A stretch of 64,000 nucleotides of DNA, taken from positions 248,001-312,000 of the forward strand of contig JBMNRD010000001.1 of the NCBI GenBank assembly GCA_050944475.1. The letters are read 5' to 3'. Source of the DNA: RGIG5612 sp050944475 (GTDB lineage Bacteria; Bacillota; Clostridia; Lachnospirales; Lachnospiraceae). A program made the translations under genes and the position numbers. The notes under the pieces were generated by a model. That model saw nothing but the letters and a program-made list of their open reading frames with translations. It was not told the DNA's origin and searched no databases. The stretch's first letter is position 1. Every line of letters starts with the position of its first letter. Shown here in pieces: positions 26,903 to 36,101 of this stretch.

Positions 26903-28213
26903 TTACGTCTTCATGCCCTCAAGCACTTCAAAAAAATCCGGATAGGATTTGGATACCGCATCCGCACCTTCAATAATGACCTCATCACTGCAAATACCGG
27001 CGGCAACCGCTGCCATCATCGCAATCCGATGGTCATTGTGGGCCCTGACTATGCCTCCGACGAGACCGTCAGCACCGTTTCCCTCAATAATAAGGCAGTT
27101 GTTTGATTCGTAAATTCGTCCGCCCAGATTATTGATTACTTTAACAATATTTTTTATACGGCCGGACTCCCCCAGTCGCAAACTGCCGACGTTTTTGATA
27201 ACCGTTGTCCCTTCCGCAGCACATGCCAGCAACACTACCTGGGGAATCAGATCGGGAATGTCCTCACCGTCCAGCATAATGCCGTAAAGATCGCCGCCTT
27301 CTACGGTTATATCGGTCCAGAATATGTCCCGGCCGCCGGACCACCCGTCCGGTTCTTCATGCCATTTAATCCTGAGATTGGCGCCGAATGCGTCCAAAAT
27401 ATTCAGAATATAACGGTCCCCTTGAAGCGATTCCACATCCATGTTTGTACATGTAACCCGGCCTCCGCTGATTGCGGCACCTACCAGCCAGTAGGCCGCC
27501 AGTGACCAGTCACCTTCAATATCCGTGTCAACGCTGACACTGTAATGCTGACTGCCTTCCACTTTATAAACCCGGGAAAATTTGCTCTGATTGCCGATTA
27601 CATTTACCTTGACCCCTGCGGCCCGCATAAGTTCAATTGTCATATTTACATAGGCCTCGGACTGGATCTTCTTTTCTACCATTACGGTGCTGTTTTCCTC
27701 AAGAAGCGGCAGCGCCATCAGCAGCCCCGAAATAGACTGTGCATCGGTATATCCCGGAAGAATGAACGTCCCCGCCGTCAGCTGGCCTGACACCTCAACC
27801 TCATCTGCGCGCAAAACCTCCCGTCTGACCCCGTGGCTTCTCAGCACCCTATAAAATCCCTCCAGCGGATTGTAAACAAGCTTGCCTCCGAGGCGGTATC
27901 TGCAGGTTTTATTAAAAGTGCTGACAATGGGCATCAAAAATTTGTAGGTAGAGCCGCTTTCCCCGCAATCCAGCCGGTAAATTCCGTCCTCATGTACCGG
28001 GGCGCTTTCTTTTTCAATCAGTCCCAAATCTACAAGACACCTCTTTGTCGCCATTATATCGTCGGAATTGTTGGTGCATACAATCAGGGGATGGTATTTT
28101 GACAGACCGGACAAAATCAGATATCTGTGCAAAAGTGATTTTGACTGGGGCACCTTTACGGTCCCTTCGAGTCTTCCGTTTGAAACTTTGCTTGTAATAA
28201 TTGCCAATGCCAT
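26903..28213 (-). CDS. aroA: 3-phosphoshikimate 1-carboxyvinyltransferase (EPSP synthase), divergent
   Basis: Joins shikimate 3-phosphate and phosphoenolpyruvate in aromatic amino acid synthesis. About 436 residues. Motifs are present but drifted: VPQSKSLLHRYLIL where PGSKSxSHR is usual, CGESGSTYKFLMP for the GNSGTTxR-like loop, RLGESGRIKN for RxKESDR, and HNDHRIAMM for the DHRxAM motif. The start at 28213 lies just after the ubiX stop. No other aro genes are nearby, which is unusual. Function is probable rather than certain, given the altered loops. Confidence 0.85.
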   Translation of the reverse strand: MALAIITSKVSNGRLEGTVKVPQSKSLLHRYLILSGLSKYHPLIVCTNNSDDIMATKRCLVDLGLIEKESAPVHEDGIYRLDCGESGSTYKFLMPIVSTFNKTCRYRLGGKLVYNPLEGFYRVLRSHGVRREVLRADEVEVSGQLTAGTFILPGYTDAQSISGLLMALPLLEENSTVMVEKKIQSEAYVNMTIELMRAAGVKVNVIGNQSKFSRVYKVEGSQHYSVSVDTDIEGDWSLAAYWLVGAAISGGRVTCTNMDVESLQGDRYILNILDAFGANLRIKWHEEPDGWSGGRDIFWTDITVEGGDLYGIMLDGEDIPDLIPQVVLLACAAEGTTVIKNVGSLRLGESGRIKNIVKVINNLGGRIYESNNCLIIEGNGADGLVGGIVRAHNDHRIAMMAAVAAGICSDEVIIEGADAVSKSYPDFFEVLEGMKT

Positions 28214-28217
28214 TCCC

Positions 28218-28793
28218 CTAAAAATCCTTGCTGCCCCAGCGCCTGTAGCCGCTGTAGTCAATGTCAAACCGGTCAAGTATTTTCCCGATTAAATAATCAA
28301 TCATCTCATCGATGCTCTGCAAATTGTTGTAAAATGTCATGACCGGCGGAATTATTACCCCGCCGCACTCCTGCACTTTAAGCATGTTTTTCAGATGAAT
28401 CCGGCTGAAAGGCGCCTCGCGCGGCACGACAACCAAAGACCTGCCCTCCTTCAACGTAACATCCGCGGCTCTTAAGAGCAGGTTGTCAGAGAAACCGTTT
28501 GCCACGCCCGCGAGGGTCTTCATGCTGCAGGGAATAATAACCATGCCGTCCGTTTTAAACGAACCGCTGGCAATATCTGCGGCCATGTCATAGATCTCAT
28601 AACAGAAGTCAGCCAGTTTTTGCAATTCTCCTGCAGTGACCTCACGGCCGGTTTCCTTATTCAGCGTAATAAGCGCATTATCCGACAACACCAGATGAGT
28701 CCGGACATCGGGCATGGACTTAAGGACCTTTAGCATTTCAATCCCCAGCCGTACGCCGCTGGCGCCGCTGATTCCGATAATAAGATTCTTCAT
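28218..28793 (-). CDS. ubiX: Flavin prenyltransferase UbiX
   Basis: UbiX adds dimethylallyl phosphate to FMN, making the prenylated flavin cofactor of UbiD decarboxylases. The 191-residue protein has GISGASGVRLGIEML, IIPCSMKTLAGVANGFSDNL, VVPREAPFSRIHLKNM and PPVMTFYNN, all expected. No ubiD-type gene lies in the window. GGGAGA precedes the ATG. It heads the ubiX-aroA-EEP unit. Confidence 0.92.
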   Translation of the reverse strand: MKNLIIGISGASGVRLGIEMLKVLKSMPDVRTHLVLSDNALITLNKETGREVTAGELQKLADFCYEIYDMAADIASGSFKTDGMVIIPCSMKTLAGVANGFSDNLLLRAADVTLKEGRSLVVVPREAPFSRIHLKNMLKVQECGGVIIPPVMTFYNNLQSIDEMIDYLIGKILDRFDIDYSGYRRWGSKDF

Positions 28794-28818
28794 TTTTCTC
28801 CCTATATTTGTATGACTT

Positions 28819-28851
28819 CAAAACGATGTGCCGAAAGGCGACATCGTTTTG
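28819..28851 (-). promoter_or_regulatory. Long stem-loop in the ubiX leader
   Basis: A 14-bp stem with a single bulged base and a GAAA-type tetraloop (CAAAACGATGT-GCC ... GGC-ACATCGTTTTG). On the minus strand it lies between the promoter at 28869-28897 and the ubiX ribosome site. The T-run is on the plus-strand side, where no gene ends, so a 5' leader structure is more likely than a terminator. Confidence 0.55.
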
Positions 28852-28868
28852 TGTTTTTTCCTGATTAG

Positions 28869-28897
28869 ATTATATAATATTTCCTGAAAAATGCCAA
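28869..28897 (-). promoter_or_regulatory. Promoter of ubiX-aroA-EEP
   Basis: Minus-strand TTGGCA (28897-28892), 17-base spacer, perfect TATAAT (28874-28869). Confidence 0.7.
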
Positions 28898-28911
28898 CAG
28901 AATGAATAATA

Positions 28912-30216
28912 CTATTTTCGGGCTCTGAGGGCATGGGCTGTGGCAATGATGGGAATAAACAAGCCTTTTTTCATCGCGATGTCCAAAACTACCTTCAGGC
29001 TGCGCTCGTCCCCTTCTTTTCTACAGTATTGTAAGATTTCGTATCCGCCATTTTCAGTGTAGTTGCGGCAAAGGTATAAAGCTTGTGCATTTTCAAGACA
29101 ATTTTCACAAAGACTTCTGAAATATACCGACGCTCCATGACAACTTCCTAAAATCCCAAGGGCATCCGCCTCATATATTCCGGTCTCTCTGCACAAGAGC
29201 ATGGCTTCCAAAGCAAGTTCGGTTGTTACTATCCTAAATGTGTCTGTCAATGCCTCCTTCGTGGCCTCGTCCACGTTTATTGCCGTATCCTCTGAAGCCG
29301 GTCTGATTCCGCAGATGTCCTCCAGCATGCCTATTGTCCCGAAAGTTGAATATTTTTCATAACGGGGATTGTAATGCATAAATCTATCATACTGGCACGC
29401 TAGAGCCGTAAGCGGCAATGCAAAGCCCTTTTTATCGGCTATTTCCAAGGCAAGACCCAAATCCTTCAACGCAGTGGACGTAAGCGCTGTCTGTCCCTCC
29501 CAAATGCGCTGTCTGTGGGTGGTGCCTTTATCCTTCAACATAGCGCTTGCACCGTCCGAGGCCTCCATAAGATTGTTCAGTCTGTCCCAGCTAAAACCGG
29601 CACCCTCACCGGCAAGAAGCACCTCACCATATACTGTCATATATGAACAAATAATCATGTTTGCGGCTATCTTCATGTAACGTGCCTGTTCCGCATCTCC
29701 CATGTATTTAACGCTTTTCCCGATGCTGTTAAGAAGGGGCAGGCAAATACTATAGGCATCCTTATCTCCGCTGACAAGCACTTTCAAAAGCCCTTGTTCA
29801 ACCATATACATGCTGCCGATTACCGGTGCATTAATATACAGGCAACCCGCTTCATTCATTTTTTCTTTGAGTAATTTGGAAAATCCGGGGCTAAGCGTGC
29901 TCATTTCCACTAAAATTTTCCCGGAAAGAAATGTGTCAATCGCCGGCAGTATTTCCTCCCACACAGCATCATCCGTAACACTTGCAAAAATGATATTACT
30001 GTTTTCAAATACCTCGACAGGATTATTTACAACGGCGACTTTCCCTGTATCTACCAATGGCTGTGCCTTTTGCGCAGTGCGGTTGTATATAATCAATTCA
30101 TTTCCGGCCTTAATCAGCCTCATAGCCATTCGCAGTCCCATATTGCCGGTTCCTATCCAGCCGGTTGAGGATTTTGGCATTTTTATTGTGATTGCTCCGT
30201 CATTTATCAATTTCAT
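28912..30216 (-). CDS. Beta-hydroxyacid dehydrogenase-like oxidoreductase with duplicated C-terminal domain
   Basis: A 434-residue NAD(P)-dependent enzyme. The Rossmann domain has GWIGTGNMGLRMAMRL near residue 20; the catalytic lysine region is RYMKIAANMI near 182, typical of 3-hydroxyisobutyrate dehydrogenases (about 290 residues). About 140 extra residues follow. They appear to repeat the helical C-terminal domain: KDLGLALEIADKKGFALPL (251-269) resembles RSLKVVLDIAMKKGLFIPI (405-423), and the GAS at 222-224 matches that at 361-363. Last gene of the SbcD-like operon. Substrate unknown. Confidence 0.82.
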   Translation of the reverse strand: MKLINDGAITIKMPKSSTGWIGTGNMGLRMAMRLIKAGNELIIYNRTAQKAQPLVDTGKVAVVNNPVEVFENSNIIFASVTDDAVWEEILPAIDTFLSGKILVEMSTLSPGFSKLLKEKMNEAGCLYINAPVIGSMYMVEQGLLKVLVSGDKDAYSICLPLLNSIGKSVKYMGDAEQARYMKIAANMIICSYMTVYGEVLLAGEGAGFSWDRLNNLMEASDGASAMLKDKGTTHRQRIWEGQTALTSTALKDLGLALEIADKKGFALPLTALACQYDRFMHYNPRYEKYSTFGTIGMLEDICGIRPASEDTAINVDEATKEALTDTFRIVTTELALEAMLLCRETGIYEADALGILGSCHGASVYFRSLCENCLENAQALYLCRNYTENGGYEILQYCRKEGDERSLKVVLDIAMKKGLFIPIIATAHALRARK

Positions 30217-30245
30217 CTATTACGTCCCTCTTATAATGAGCAAGA

Positions 30246-31394
30246 TTACGGATGTGCTCTCATATCCATGCCCGGAGTAGCCAGAGTTTTATGGATTTCT
30301 TTCAACACTTCAATAATATTCAGGTGTTGGGTGCAAATCTCCTCACATTGCCCGCATTCAATACACTCTGACGGCAAGCCCCTGCCCTTCAGGGCCTCGC
30401 ACTCAAACGGATACGCTCTGCGCGCCCGGGGTAAGTCTCTGTATACGAGATACTCGTTGTAAAGTGCAATGATTCTCGGAATGTTGATATTAACCGGACA
30501 GCCGTCAACACAGTATCCGCATGCCGTACATTTAACAGCAGGAGTCTTTTCCAGCTCAATCACGAGCTCTGCCAGCAGCAACTTTTCCTCATCACTCATT
30601 GGCACCCAGTTCAAAAAGGTGTTCAAGTTGTCCTCCAATTGATATTCCTCATTCATTCCGCTGTGGACCACCCGCACTCCATCCCAGGAACCTGCAAACC
30701 TGAGTCCCCAAGAAGCTACGGAGTCATTGGGCCTTATATCAGTGAGAATCCTGCACTTCTCTGCGCTGAGGGTTCCCAAATTTCCTCCTCTGAGAGGTTC
30801 CATTACGGTTATCGGTTTTTCATGGCGCCGGATAGATTCATACATAAGGCGCGACTGTATAACTCCATTGTCCCAGTCTCTCCAGTTAAGCTGAATCTGT
30901 ACATAATCAATAACATCTCCATGCTTCCGAAGCGTCTTTTCCACGAACTCCGCATTATCATGGGTTGAAAAGCCGATATATTTAACCTTGCCCTCTGCCT
31001 TGAGTTTTTGCATAAATTCCCAAATTCCCTTAGGTTCATATTCTGCCGCCAAATGGCGGTCCAAAGCATGCAAATAATATAAATCAATATATTCCAGGCC
31101 CGTCCTGTCAAGAGATGTCTGAAACAATTGAGTCCACATTTCCGGCCCCTTGTGAAGCTGCAAGGGAAATTTATCAGTCAGCCAAAAGCTTGCCCTCGGA
31201 TAACGGTCGGAGACGGTTTCTTTAAATGCAAGTTCCGATTTGCCCTGCTCATACATATAAGCGGTTTCAAAATTATGAAAACCGGACGCCATATAAATAT
31301 CCACGAGTTTCGTCAGCTTTTTAATGTCCACCGTTCCGTCTTCCAGATGAGGAAGCCTGCTAAGGCCAAATCCGATTGCCGGTTGATTCTTCAT
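30246..31394 (-). CDS. Aldo/keto reductase with C-terminal 4Fe-4S cluster domain
   Basis: A 382-residue protein. The AKR barrel carries the catalytic Tyr in NFETAYMYEQGKSE, Lys in LTDKFP and His in YYLHALD. The C-terminal 80 residues have one CxxCxxCxxxCP group (CTACGYCVDGCP) and a second (CIECGQCEEIC), enough for two 4Fe-4S clusters. This combination is common in anaerobes, and electrons may come from ferredoxin rather than NADPH alone. AAGGAG precedes the ATG. In the operon between the P-loop kinase and the dehydrogenase. Confidence 0.88.
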   Translation of the reverse strand: MKNQPAIGFGLSRLPHLEDGTVDIKKLTKLVDIYMASGFHNFETAYMYEQGKSELAFKETVSDRYPRASFWLTDKFPLQLHKGPEMWTQLFQTSLDRTGLEYIDLYYLHALDRHLAAEYEPKGIWEFMQKLKAEGKVKYIGFSTHDNAEFVEKTLRKHGDVIDYVQIQLNWRDWDNGVIQSRLMYESIRRHEKPITVMEPLRGGNLGTLSAEKCRILTDIRPNDSVASWGLRFAGSWDGVRVVHSGMNEEYQLEDNLNTFLNWVPMSDEEKLLLAELVIELEKTPAVKCTACGYCVDGCPVNINIPRIIALYNEYLVYRDLPRARRAYPFECEALKGRGLPSECIECGQCEEICTQHLNIIEVLKEIHKTLATPGMDMRAHP

Positions 31395-31415
31395 TGCTCT
31401 TGTCTCCTTTTCGGT

Positions 31416-32495
31416 TTATGTTTCAGCAACTTGTTTTTCGCAACTGCCAATCTCTACATCTGCCTTGCCTTGTATTCCATAGGCGGCGAAATATTCTTCT
31501 TCCAAGGGAATCCATTTTTCTTCAAATTCGACAGCCTTCACCCTCCCGCCTCTTTCGATGATGCGGCGCAGCTGCTCCTTCGGAGAAATGTCACAAAACA
31601 CCCTTACATCCCCATAGTCATCAAGCTCCGGATGGCAGCTGTATGAGCCTTCCACAATGCGAATTTCCTCCGCTTCTATTGTTCGCGCTCCGCTATAATC
31701 CATCTTCGCGCAATCAAATATCTTGTAAGAAAAGCTTTCCTTCTTCCTTAAATTCGGGACGATCTCCTCCGCAAACCTTTCGTAATGGATATTCCCGCCC
31801 GGCACCGAAAGGCGCTCCTTTGTCCGCAGATTTAGCGGCAGGAAAAAATCATCCATGTGTACCACACCTGCCTTCAGCACCTCTTGCAGATGCCTTGCCA
31901 GCGTGGTTTTTCCGGAGGCGGCCCGTCCGTCGATTACGATGATGCAAGTTTCTTTTTTTGCAAGTTCCCTTGCAGTTATCTCAAGTATGGGCAACAGCCT
32001 TGCATAGTCTTTTCTCACAATTCGATAAGCCGGTGTCTCCGCTCTGCGGTATCCGTCGCTATGACGGACCGGCTCCATACATGATGCTTTATATCTTATA
32101 ATGTAATCCTCCCATGCTGTCCGTTCTATCCTGACTTTCCCCTGATTTATCAGATTTTCGACAGCCTCAAGGTATTTTTCAAACAGTTCCTTATCGTCTT
32201 CCCGGGCAGATGCGGACATGGTAAACATCGAAAAAAGCCATTCCTTCGGCAGTTTTTTGTATTTCCACGAGGCAAGATTTATCCTGTAAATATCCCGGGA
32301 AATTTTCTCCGCCGGCTCAACGTCTGCCGCCTGCGTTCGCTCCCATTCCTCTTCAAAACATTTCTCCGCCCTCGAAAAATCTGACAAGAGATGCTCAACT
32401 CCGAAAGCCGCCTGATAGCATTGCTTCACGATATCCTGCGGCTCTGCAGAGGGATGCTTTTTCATTTGGTCGATAATATACCCTTCGAGGTCCAT
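31416..32495 (-). CDS. Two-domain P-loop kinase, uridine kinase-like
   Basis: A 359-residue protein. The C-terminal half (about 183-350) is a uridine kinase-like P-loop domain with Walker A IDGRAASGKTTLA, the HMDDFFLP lid motif near 213 and a PGGNIHYERF block. The N-terminal 160 residues form an unnamed helical domain with VKQCYQAAFGVEHLL and later YRINLASWKYKKLP. A small-molecule kinase is likely, but the substrate is unknown and the N-terminal domain may add another activity. Six bases separate it from the ATPase gene. Confidence 0.72.
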   Translation of the reverse strand: MDLEGYIIDQMKKHPSAEPQDIVKQCYQAAFGVEHLLSDFSRAEKCFEEEWERTQAADVEPAEKISRDIYRINLASWKYKKLPKEWLFSMFTMSASAREDDKELFEKYLEAVENLINQGKVRIERTAWEDYIIRYKASCMEPVRHSDGYRRAETPAYRIVRKDYARLLPILEITARELAKKETCIIVIDGRAASGKTTLARHLQEVLKAGVVHMDDFFLPLNLRTKERLSVPGGNIHYERFAEEIVPNLRKKESFSYKIFDCAKMDYSGARTIEAEEIRIVEGSYSCHPELDDYGDVRVFCDISPKEQLRRIIERGGRVKAVEFEEKWIPLEEEYFAAYGIQGKADVEIGSCEKQVAET

Positions 32496-32501
32496 TTCAC
32501 G

Positions 32502-34877
32502 TTACCCCAGCCTGATCAGGCTGCCACCGAGGGCATTTGCCAGATTTTCCTTGCAGGTCAGCAAAATCACCTGATGTCCGGAAGCGCATTCCCTGATAAG
32601 CTCGCAGGCACAGGCGGTGCGCTCCTTGTCCATGTTGGCAAATGAATCATCCAGCACCACTACTCCGCCTTCGGGGAACAAATGGTCTAACGTGGCCAAC
32701 CGGAATGCCAAGGAAACCGTCTCCTTGGTACCCTCGGATAACTTTCCGAAATCCATCAGCCTGTTGTCACTGTAAATGTTTATATCCAGCCGGTCGCCAT
32801 TCGGAAATTCGGAAGTTACACGTCCCTTAGTGATAATCTCCATGTATCTGCCGAAGCTCTCTGCCAAGTCCTGTATGGAATTATCTTCAAATTCGGCCTT
32901 ATGGCTTACAAATGCATCCCTGATATGGCGCCAGTTCTCAAGAAGCTCCGACTTTTCGCGGAAGATTCTTTCCGCCTCCTCCGCCTCTTCGCGCAGATTC
33001 TCGGGAAAATCTTCCCTTTTTGCCTCTAATCTGCCCATCAACACATTCTTTGACTCCCGGGCAAAGTTGCACTTCTCCCGGGCATCGTCCATAACTTTTT
33101 TTAATACCTCAAGGTGTTCTTCACTGTCCGTTATCTCCCTGAACTGCAAAGGGATATCCTCGGTCTCCTGCAATGTTTTTCTTTCATTCTCAAGCCTTGT
33201 CTCTTCTTCATCGCTTCTCCGGACAAGTTCCTTAAGGCTTATATATTCCCTTTCATATTCGGAAATGGTAAATTCCTGCCTATTGATGAATTTTTCCAAT
33301 TCCGCAACATTACACAGCCGTTCAATGTCCTTTTCGATTTCCTGTACCTTTCGTATTTCCCCGCCTGCGCGCAAGGTCTCCTCTTTCAGAATATTAATAC
33401 TCCTGCCGTCCGTCAGCCCTTCGATACGCACCTTTATTCTTTCAATCTGCGCCTCTATATCGTTTCTTCGGCTTTGCATATCCCGCAAACCTTCCATGCT
33501 CCCGGCCTTATATTTTTCTAAAATCCCTTTTAACGCCTTTTGCTCATTTTCCAGCTCCCCGGCAATACGGGCTGCATCAACCTGAGCCGGCATCAGCTCC
33601 ATTTCCATCACCCCGGGAACGGTGATGCTTACCGCCTCGGTGATGGATGCCTTGTCATTTGTGATACTTACGGCCTCCCCCGTTCGTATACTCCTGATTG
33701 CCACATCATGATTGTCGATCATTCGTATCGAAGCATCCATTTTCATTCCTCCGAGACGGCTTTCCAGTTTTACAATATTTCCTTGTATTTTGCCTGCCTT
33801 TAAAATCTCATTGGAATCCGGATACTCACCTCTTTGCCAGGTCAGCTCCGCAAGCTCTTCTTGCAGTTCTTTTACAGTCTTATATAAATCCGCAGCCTTG
33901 TGTGCCTCGTACTCTTTTTGCAGGGAAGATGCCAGGCTGAGCCTTTCCTTAGCTGCCGGCCATTCATCCCTTGCCTCTTTCAGCTTAAGGGCATTAGCTT
34001 CAATATGCCGTATGTTTTCTCTCCGTTCCTTCAAAACAGCCAATTGTCCGGCAATTCTTCTGAATTCTTCATACTCCGCTTCGGACTTGCGTGCCGCCTC
34101 GTCTGCCCGGGCCAAATATGCCGACATGGCTGCCGCATCGGCCTCAAGGCTTTCCATTTCCTCAAGCCTGACATTGGCATCCTCCAAAGCATAATATGCC
34201 TTGAGAACTTCTCCTAAGTCCCTTGCCCATCTGCTTTGACCCCTTGTCGGGCGCTGGGGCTTCGCTCCTTCGTAATCCCAATGGAGTCCTTCAAGCTCTT
34301 TGATTTTTGCGTTTATTCCTTCTTCGATTGCGTCGATGGAAATGCCCCCGCTCTGAGCAAATGCCATCGTCACCGCATCGGATATTTCCTGTTTTGCATC
34401 GGTTTTCTGCGAAGAGTCCAGCAACGCCGCCAGAACCTCATCACTTGTGCGCTGGGACGTCAGCAGTATATCCGACCAGACGCCTTCCCCGTAAACAAGC
34501 GCCTCTCTTAAGATTTCATTGATTCTTTCCGGATCCCGGACGATTCCGTCCGGGGTTTCCAGTCTGCAGCTATGACCCGCACCCCACTGCTTTTTCAGCG
34601 TGTAACTGCCTTTCCCGGTTTCAAATGTAACCTCTCCGTCCGCATAATCTCCGGGCACCCCGCTACGCAACGGCCCCGGAAGATACAGGTTGCGAAAATC
34701 TTTGTCCGTGCGGCCGTCCAATTTCGAATTTTGAAAAAGTGTCCTTGAAATAAGATTTGTCAACGTGCTCTTCCCGCTCTCGTTCGGTCCGTAAACAACG
34801 TTTATCCCGTCTTCAAAGATTACCCGCTTGTTTCTGATTCCGGCAAATTGTGTACAACCGGCGCTCGTTATCTTCAC
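32502..34877 (-). CDS. SbcC/YhaN-like SMC-type ATPase
   Basis: A 791-residue Rad50/SbcC relative. Walker A is GPNESGKSTLTNL near residue 33. Long coiled coils run from about 220 to 690, broken by a beta-rich section near 390-430. The ABC signature is KLSEGTKETVSLAFRLA near 716, with Walker B VVVLDDSFANMDKER. No CxxC zinc hook is seen, as in YhaN. It starts with GTG right after the stop of the SbcD-like gene with AAGGAGG upstream. The pair should form a DNA-end processing nuclease complex. Confidence 0.85.
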   Translation of the reverse strand: MKITSAGCTQFAGIRNKRVIFEDGINVVYGPNESGKSTLTNLISRTLFQNSKLDGRTDKDFRNLYLPGPLRSGVPGDYADGEVTFETGKGSYTLKKQWGAGHSCRLETPDGIVRDPERINEILREALVYGEGVWSDILLTSQRTSDEVLAALLDSSQKTDAKQEISDAVTMAFAQSGGISIDAIEEGINAKIKELEGLHWDYEGAKPQRPTRGQSRWARDLGEVLKAYYALEDANVRLEEMESLEADAAAMSAYLARADEAARKSEAEYEEFRRIAGQLAVLKERRENIRHIEANALKLKEARDEWPAAKERLSLASSLQKEYEAHKAADLYKTVKELQEELAELTWQRGEYPDSNEILKAGKIQGNIVKLESRLGGMKMDASIRMIDNHDVAIRSIRTGEAVSITNDKASITEAVSITVPGVMEMELMPAQVDAARIAGELENEQKALKGILEKYKAGSMEGLRDMQSRRNDIEAQIERIKVRIEGLTDGRSINILKEETLRAGGEIRKVQEIEKDIERLCNVAELEKFINRQEFTISEYEREYISLKELVRRSDEEETRLENERKTLQETEDIPLQFREITDSEEHLEVLKKVMDDAREKCNFARESKNVLMGRLEAKREDFPENLREEAEEAERIFREKSELLENWRHIRDAFVSHKAEFEDNSIQDLAESFGRYMEIITKGRVTSEFPNGDRLDINIYSDNRLMDFGKLSEGTKETVSLAFRLATLDHLFPEGGVVVLDDSFANMDKERTACACELIRECASGHQVILLTCKENLANALGGSLIRLG

Positions 34878-35996
34878 TTATTTGCCCTCCTTTATGGATT
34901 TGAACAGCTCATAGGCAAGCTGGACCTGCTCCGGTTCATCCAGCAGCCGGTTTAACAGTCCTGCGGCAAATGATGTCCGTGCAAATTCCTTCTCTATTAC
35001 CTCCGCGGTAATAAGTCTGCTTATTTTATGGTCATCATATGTGCTCTCTATGAAGCCGTTCAATCCCTTCTCAATAATGGCTCGGCGCCCCTCGTATTCC
35101 TCTTGGGAAACAGCCCCCGTAAGCACAAGATCAACCACACTTTCTGCCGGAAGATCCGCTGTCTCTCTTCTGATAATTTCAGCCATGCGTCCTGCGGTGA
35201 GGGCAATTTCCTTTCGGAAAAATCTGACATTTCCTGTCCGGACCTTCATTGCGCTGACCTTGCGTTTATCGTCTATCTCAATTATGAAACAATACCCTTC
35301 AGTTCTGTTTGCCACATCCGTCTGGACCGGAGTCCCCGCGTTAAATATCCGCCCGGCGGCAGTGAAGCTGTCCTCCTTGAGTTCTGCAGGGAACGGCACG
35401 TGTGTATGGCCTATAAGCCATACATCCACATCTATCGCCTCCAATTCGTCTCTGCTCATAAGGAAGTAGAGGCCTTCTTTGTCAATGGTCTCACCTTCGA
35501 CCGCTCCGTGAGCAATGCCTATCCGGAGCTTTCCCTCACGCTTCGGCTCCTCTTTTTTTATCCAGTCGAGATTGTTCTCTCCGGGATTGCTGTGAAGCTG
35601 CATGCATGGAGCCGGATAAAGGATGGCTTCCCCCGCAATTTCATAAGGACGATACTCGCCAAGGAGCATGATGTTGTCCCGTTTAATCATTTCTTCCTCA
35701 AAATACCGCCACAACTTTGTCTCCCGGTCATAATAATCATGATTCCCCGGCAGAACGGCCACGACACCCTTAAAGCCGCCGAGATAGTCCAGCACCGCCT
35801 TCACTTCTTCTTTGGAAATTCCGTAGGTATTTTCAAACAAATCCCCTGTTATGGCAAAAAGGCTGCAGCCTTGTGAATTGGCAATGTCCACCATCCCCTT
35901 CAGAACATCTATCCTCGCTCTTGCAAGCCGGGCGGCATTTGCGCGCCCGGCGTATTTCAGGCCGATATGATTGTCTCCCGTTACGAATATTTTCAT
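34878..35996 (-). CDS. SbcD/YhaO-like DNA repair exonuclease
   Basis: A 372-residue Mre11-type metallophosphoesterase. Motifs: FVTGDNHIGLKY, AITGDLFENTYG, VLPGNHDYYDRE, IGIAHGAVEG and WLIGHTHVPF, followed by a capping domain and a C-terminal helical region that would bind the coiled-coil ATPase. It is the first of five genes running to 28912, all close-packed, suggesting the kinase and two oxidoreductases are co-expressed with a repair nuclease. Confidence 0.87.
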   Translation of the reverse strand: MKIFVTGDNHIGLKYAGRANAARLARARIDVLKGMVDIANSQGCSLFAITGDLFENTYGISKEEVKAVLDYLGGFKGVVAVLPGNHDYYDRETKLWRYFEEEMIKRDNIMLLGEYRPYEIAGEAILYPAPCMQLHSNPGENNLDWIKKEEPKREGKLRIGIAHGAVEGETIDKEGLYFLMSRDELEAIDVDVWLIGHTHVPFPAELKEDSFTAAGRIFNAGTPVQTDVANRTEGYCFIIEIDDKRKVSAMKVRTGNVRFFRKEIALTAGRMAEIIRRETADLPAESVVDLVLTGAVSQEEYEGRRAIIEKGLNGFIESTYDDHKISRLITAEVIEKEFARTSFAAGLLNRLLDEPEQVQLAYELFKSIKEGK

Positions 35997-36101
35997 GTTC
36001 TGTTCTCCATTTAATGTTGTGTCGGTATTCTGCTACTCGTTTCAATTATTCGGGCGAATACCCGCCTGCTTTCCGGTTGGACGGCTTTTATTGCCGCCTC
36101 T

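Noticed and set aside
28819..28859. Plus-strand Rho-independent terminator (hairpin plus T-run)
   Set aside because: No plus-strand gene ends here; the hairpin lies in the transcribed leader of ubiX on the other strand.
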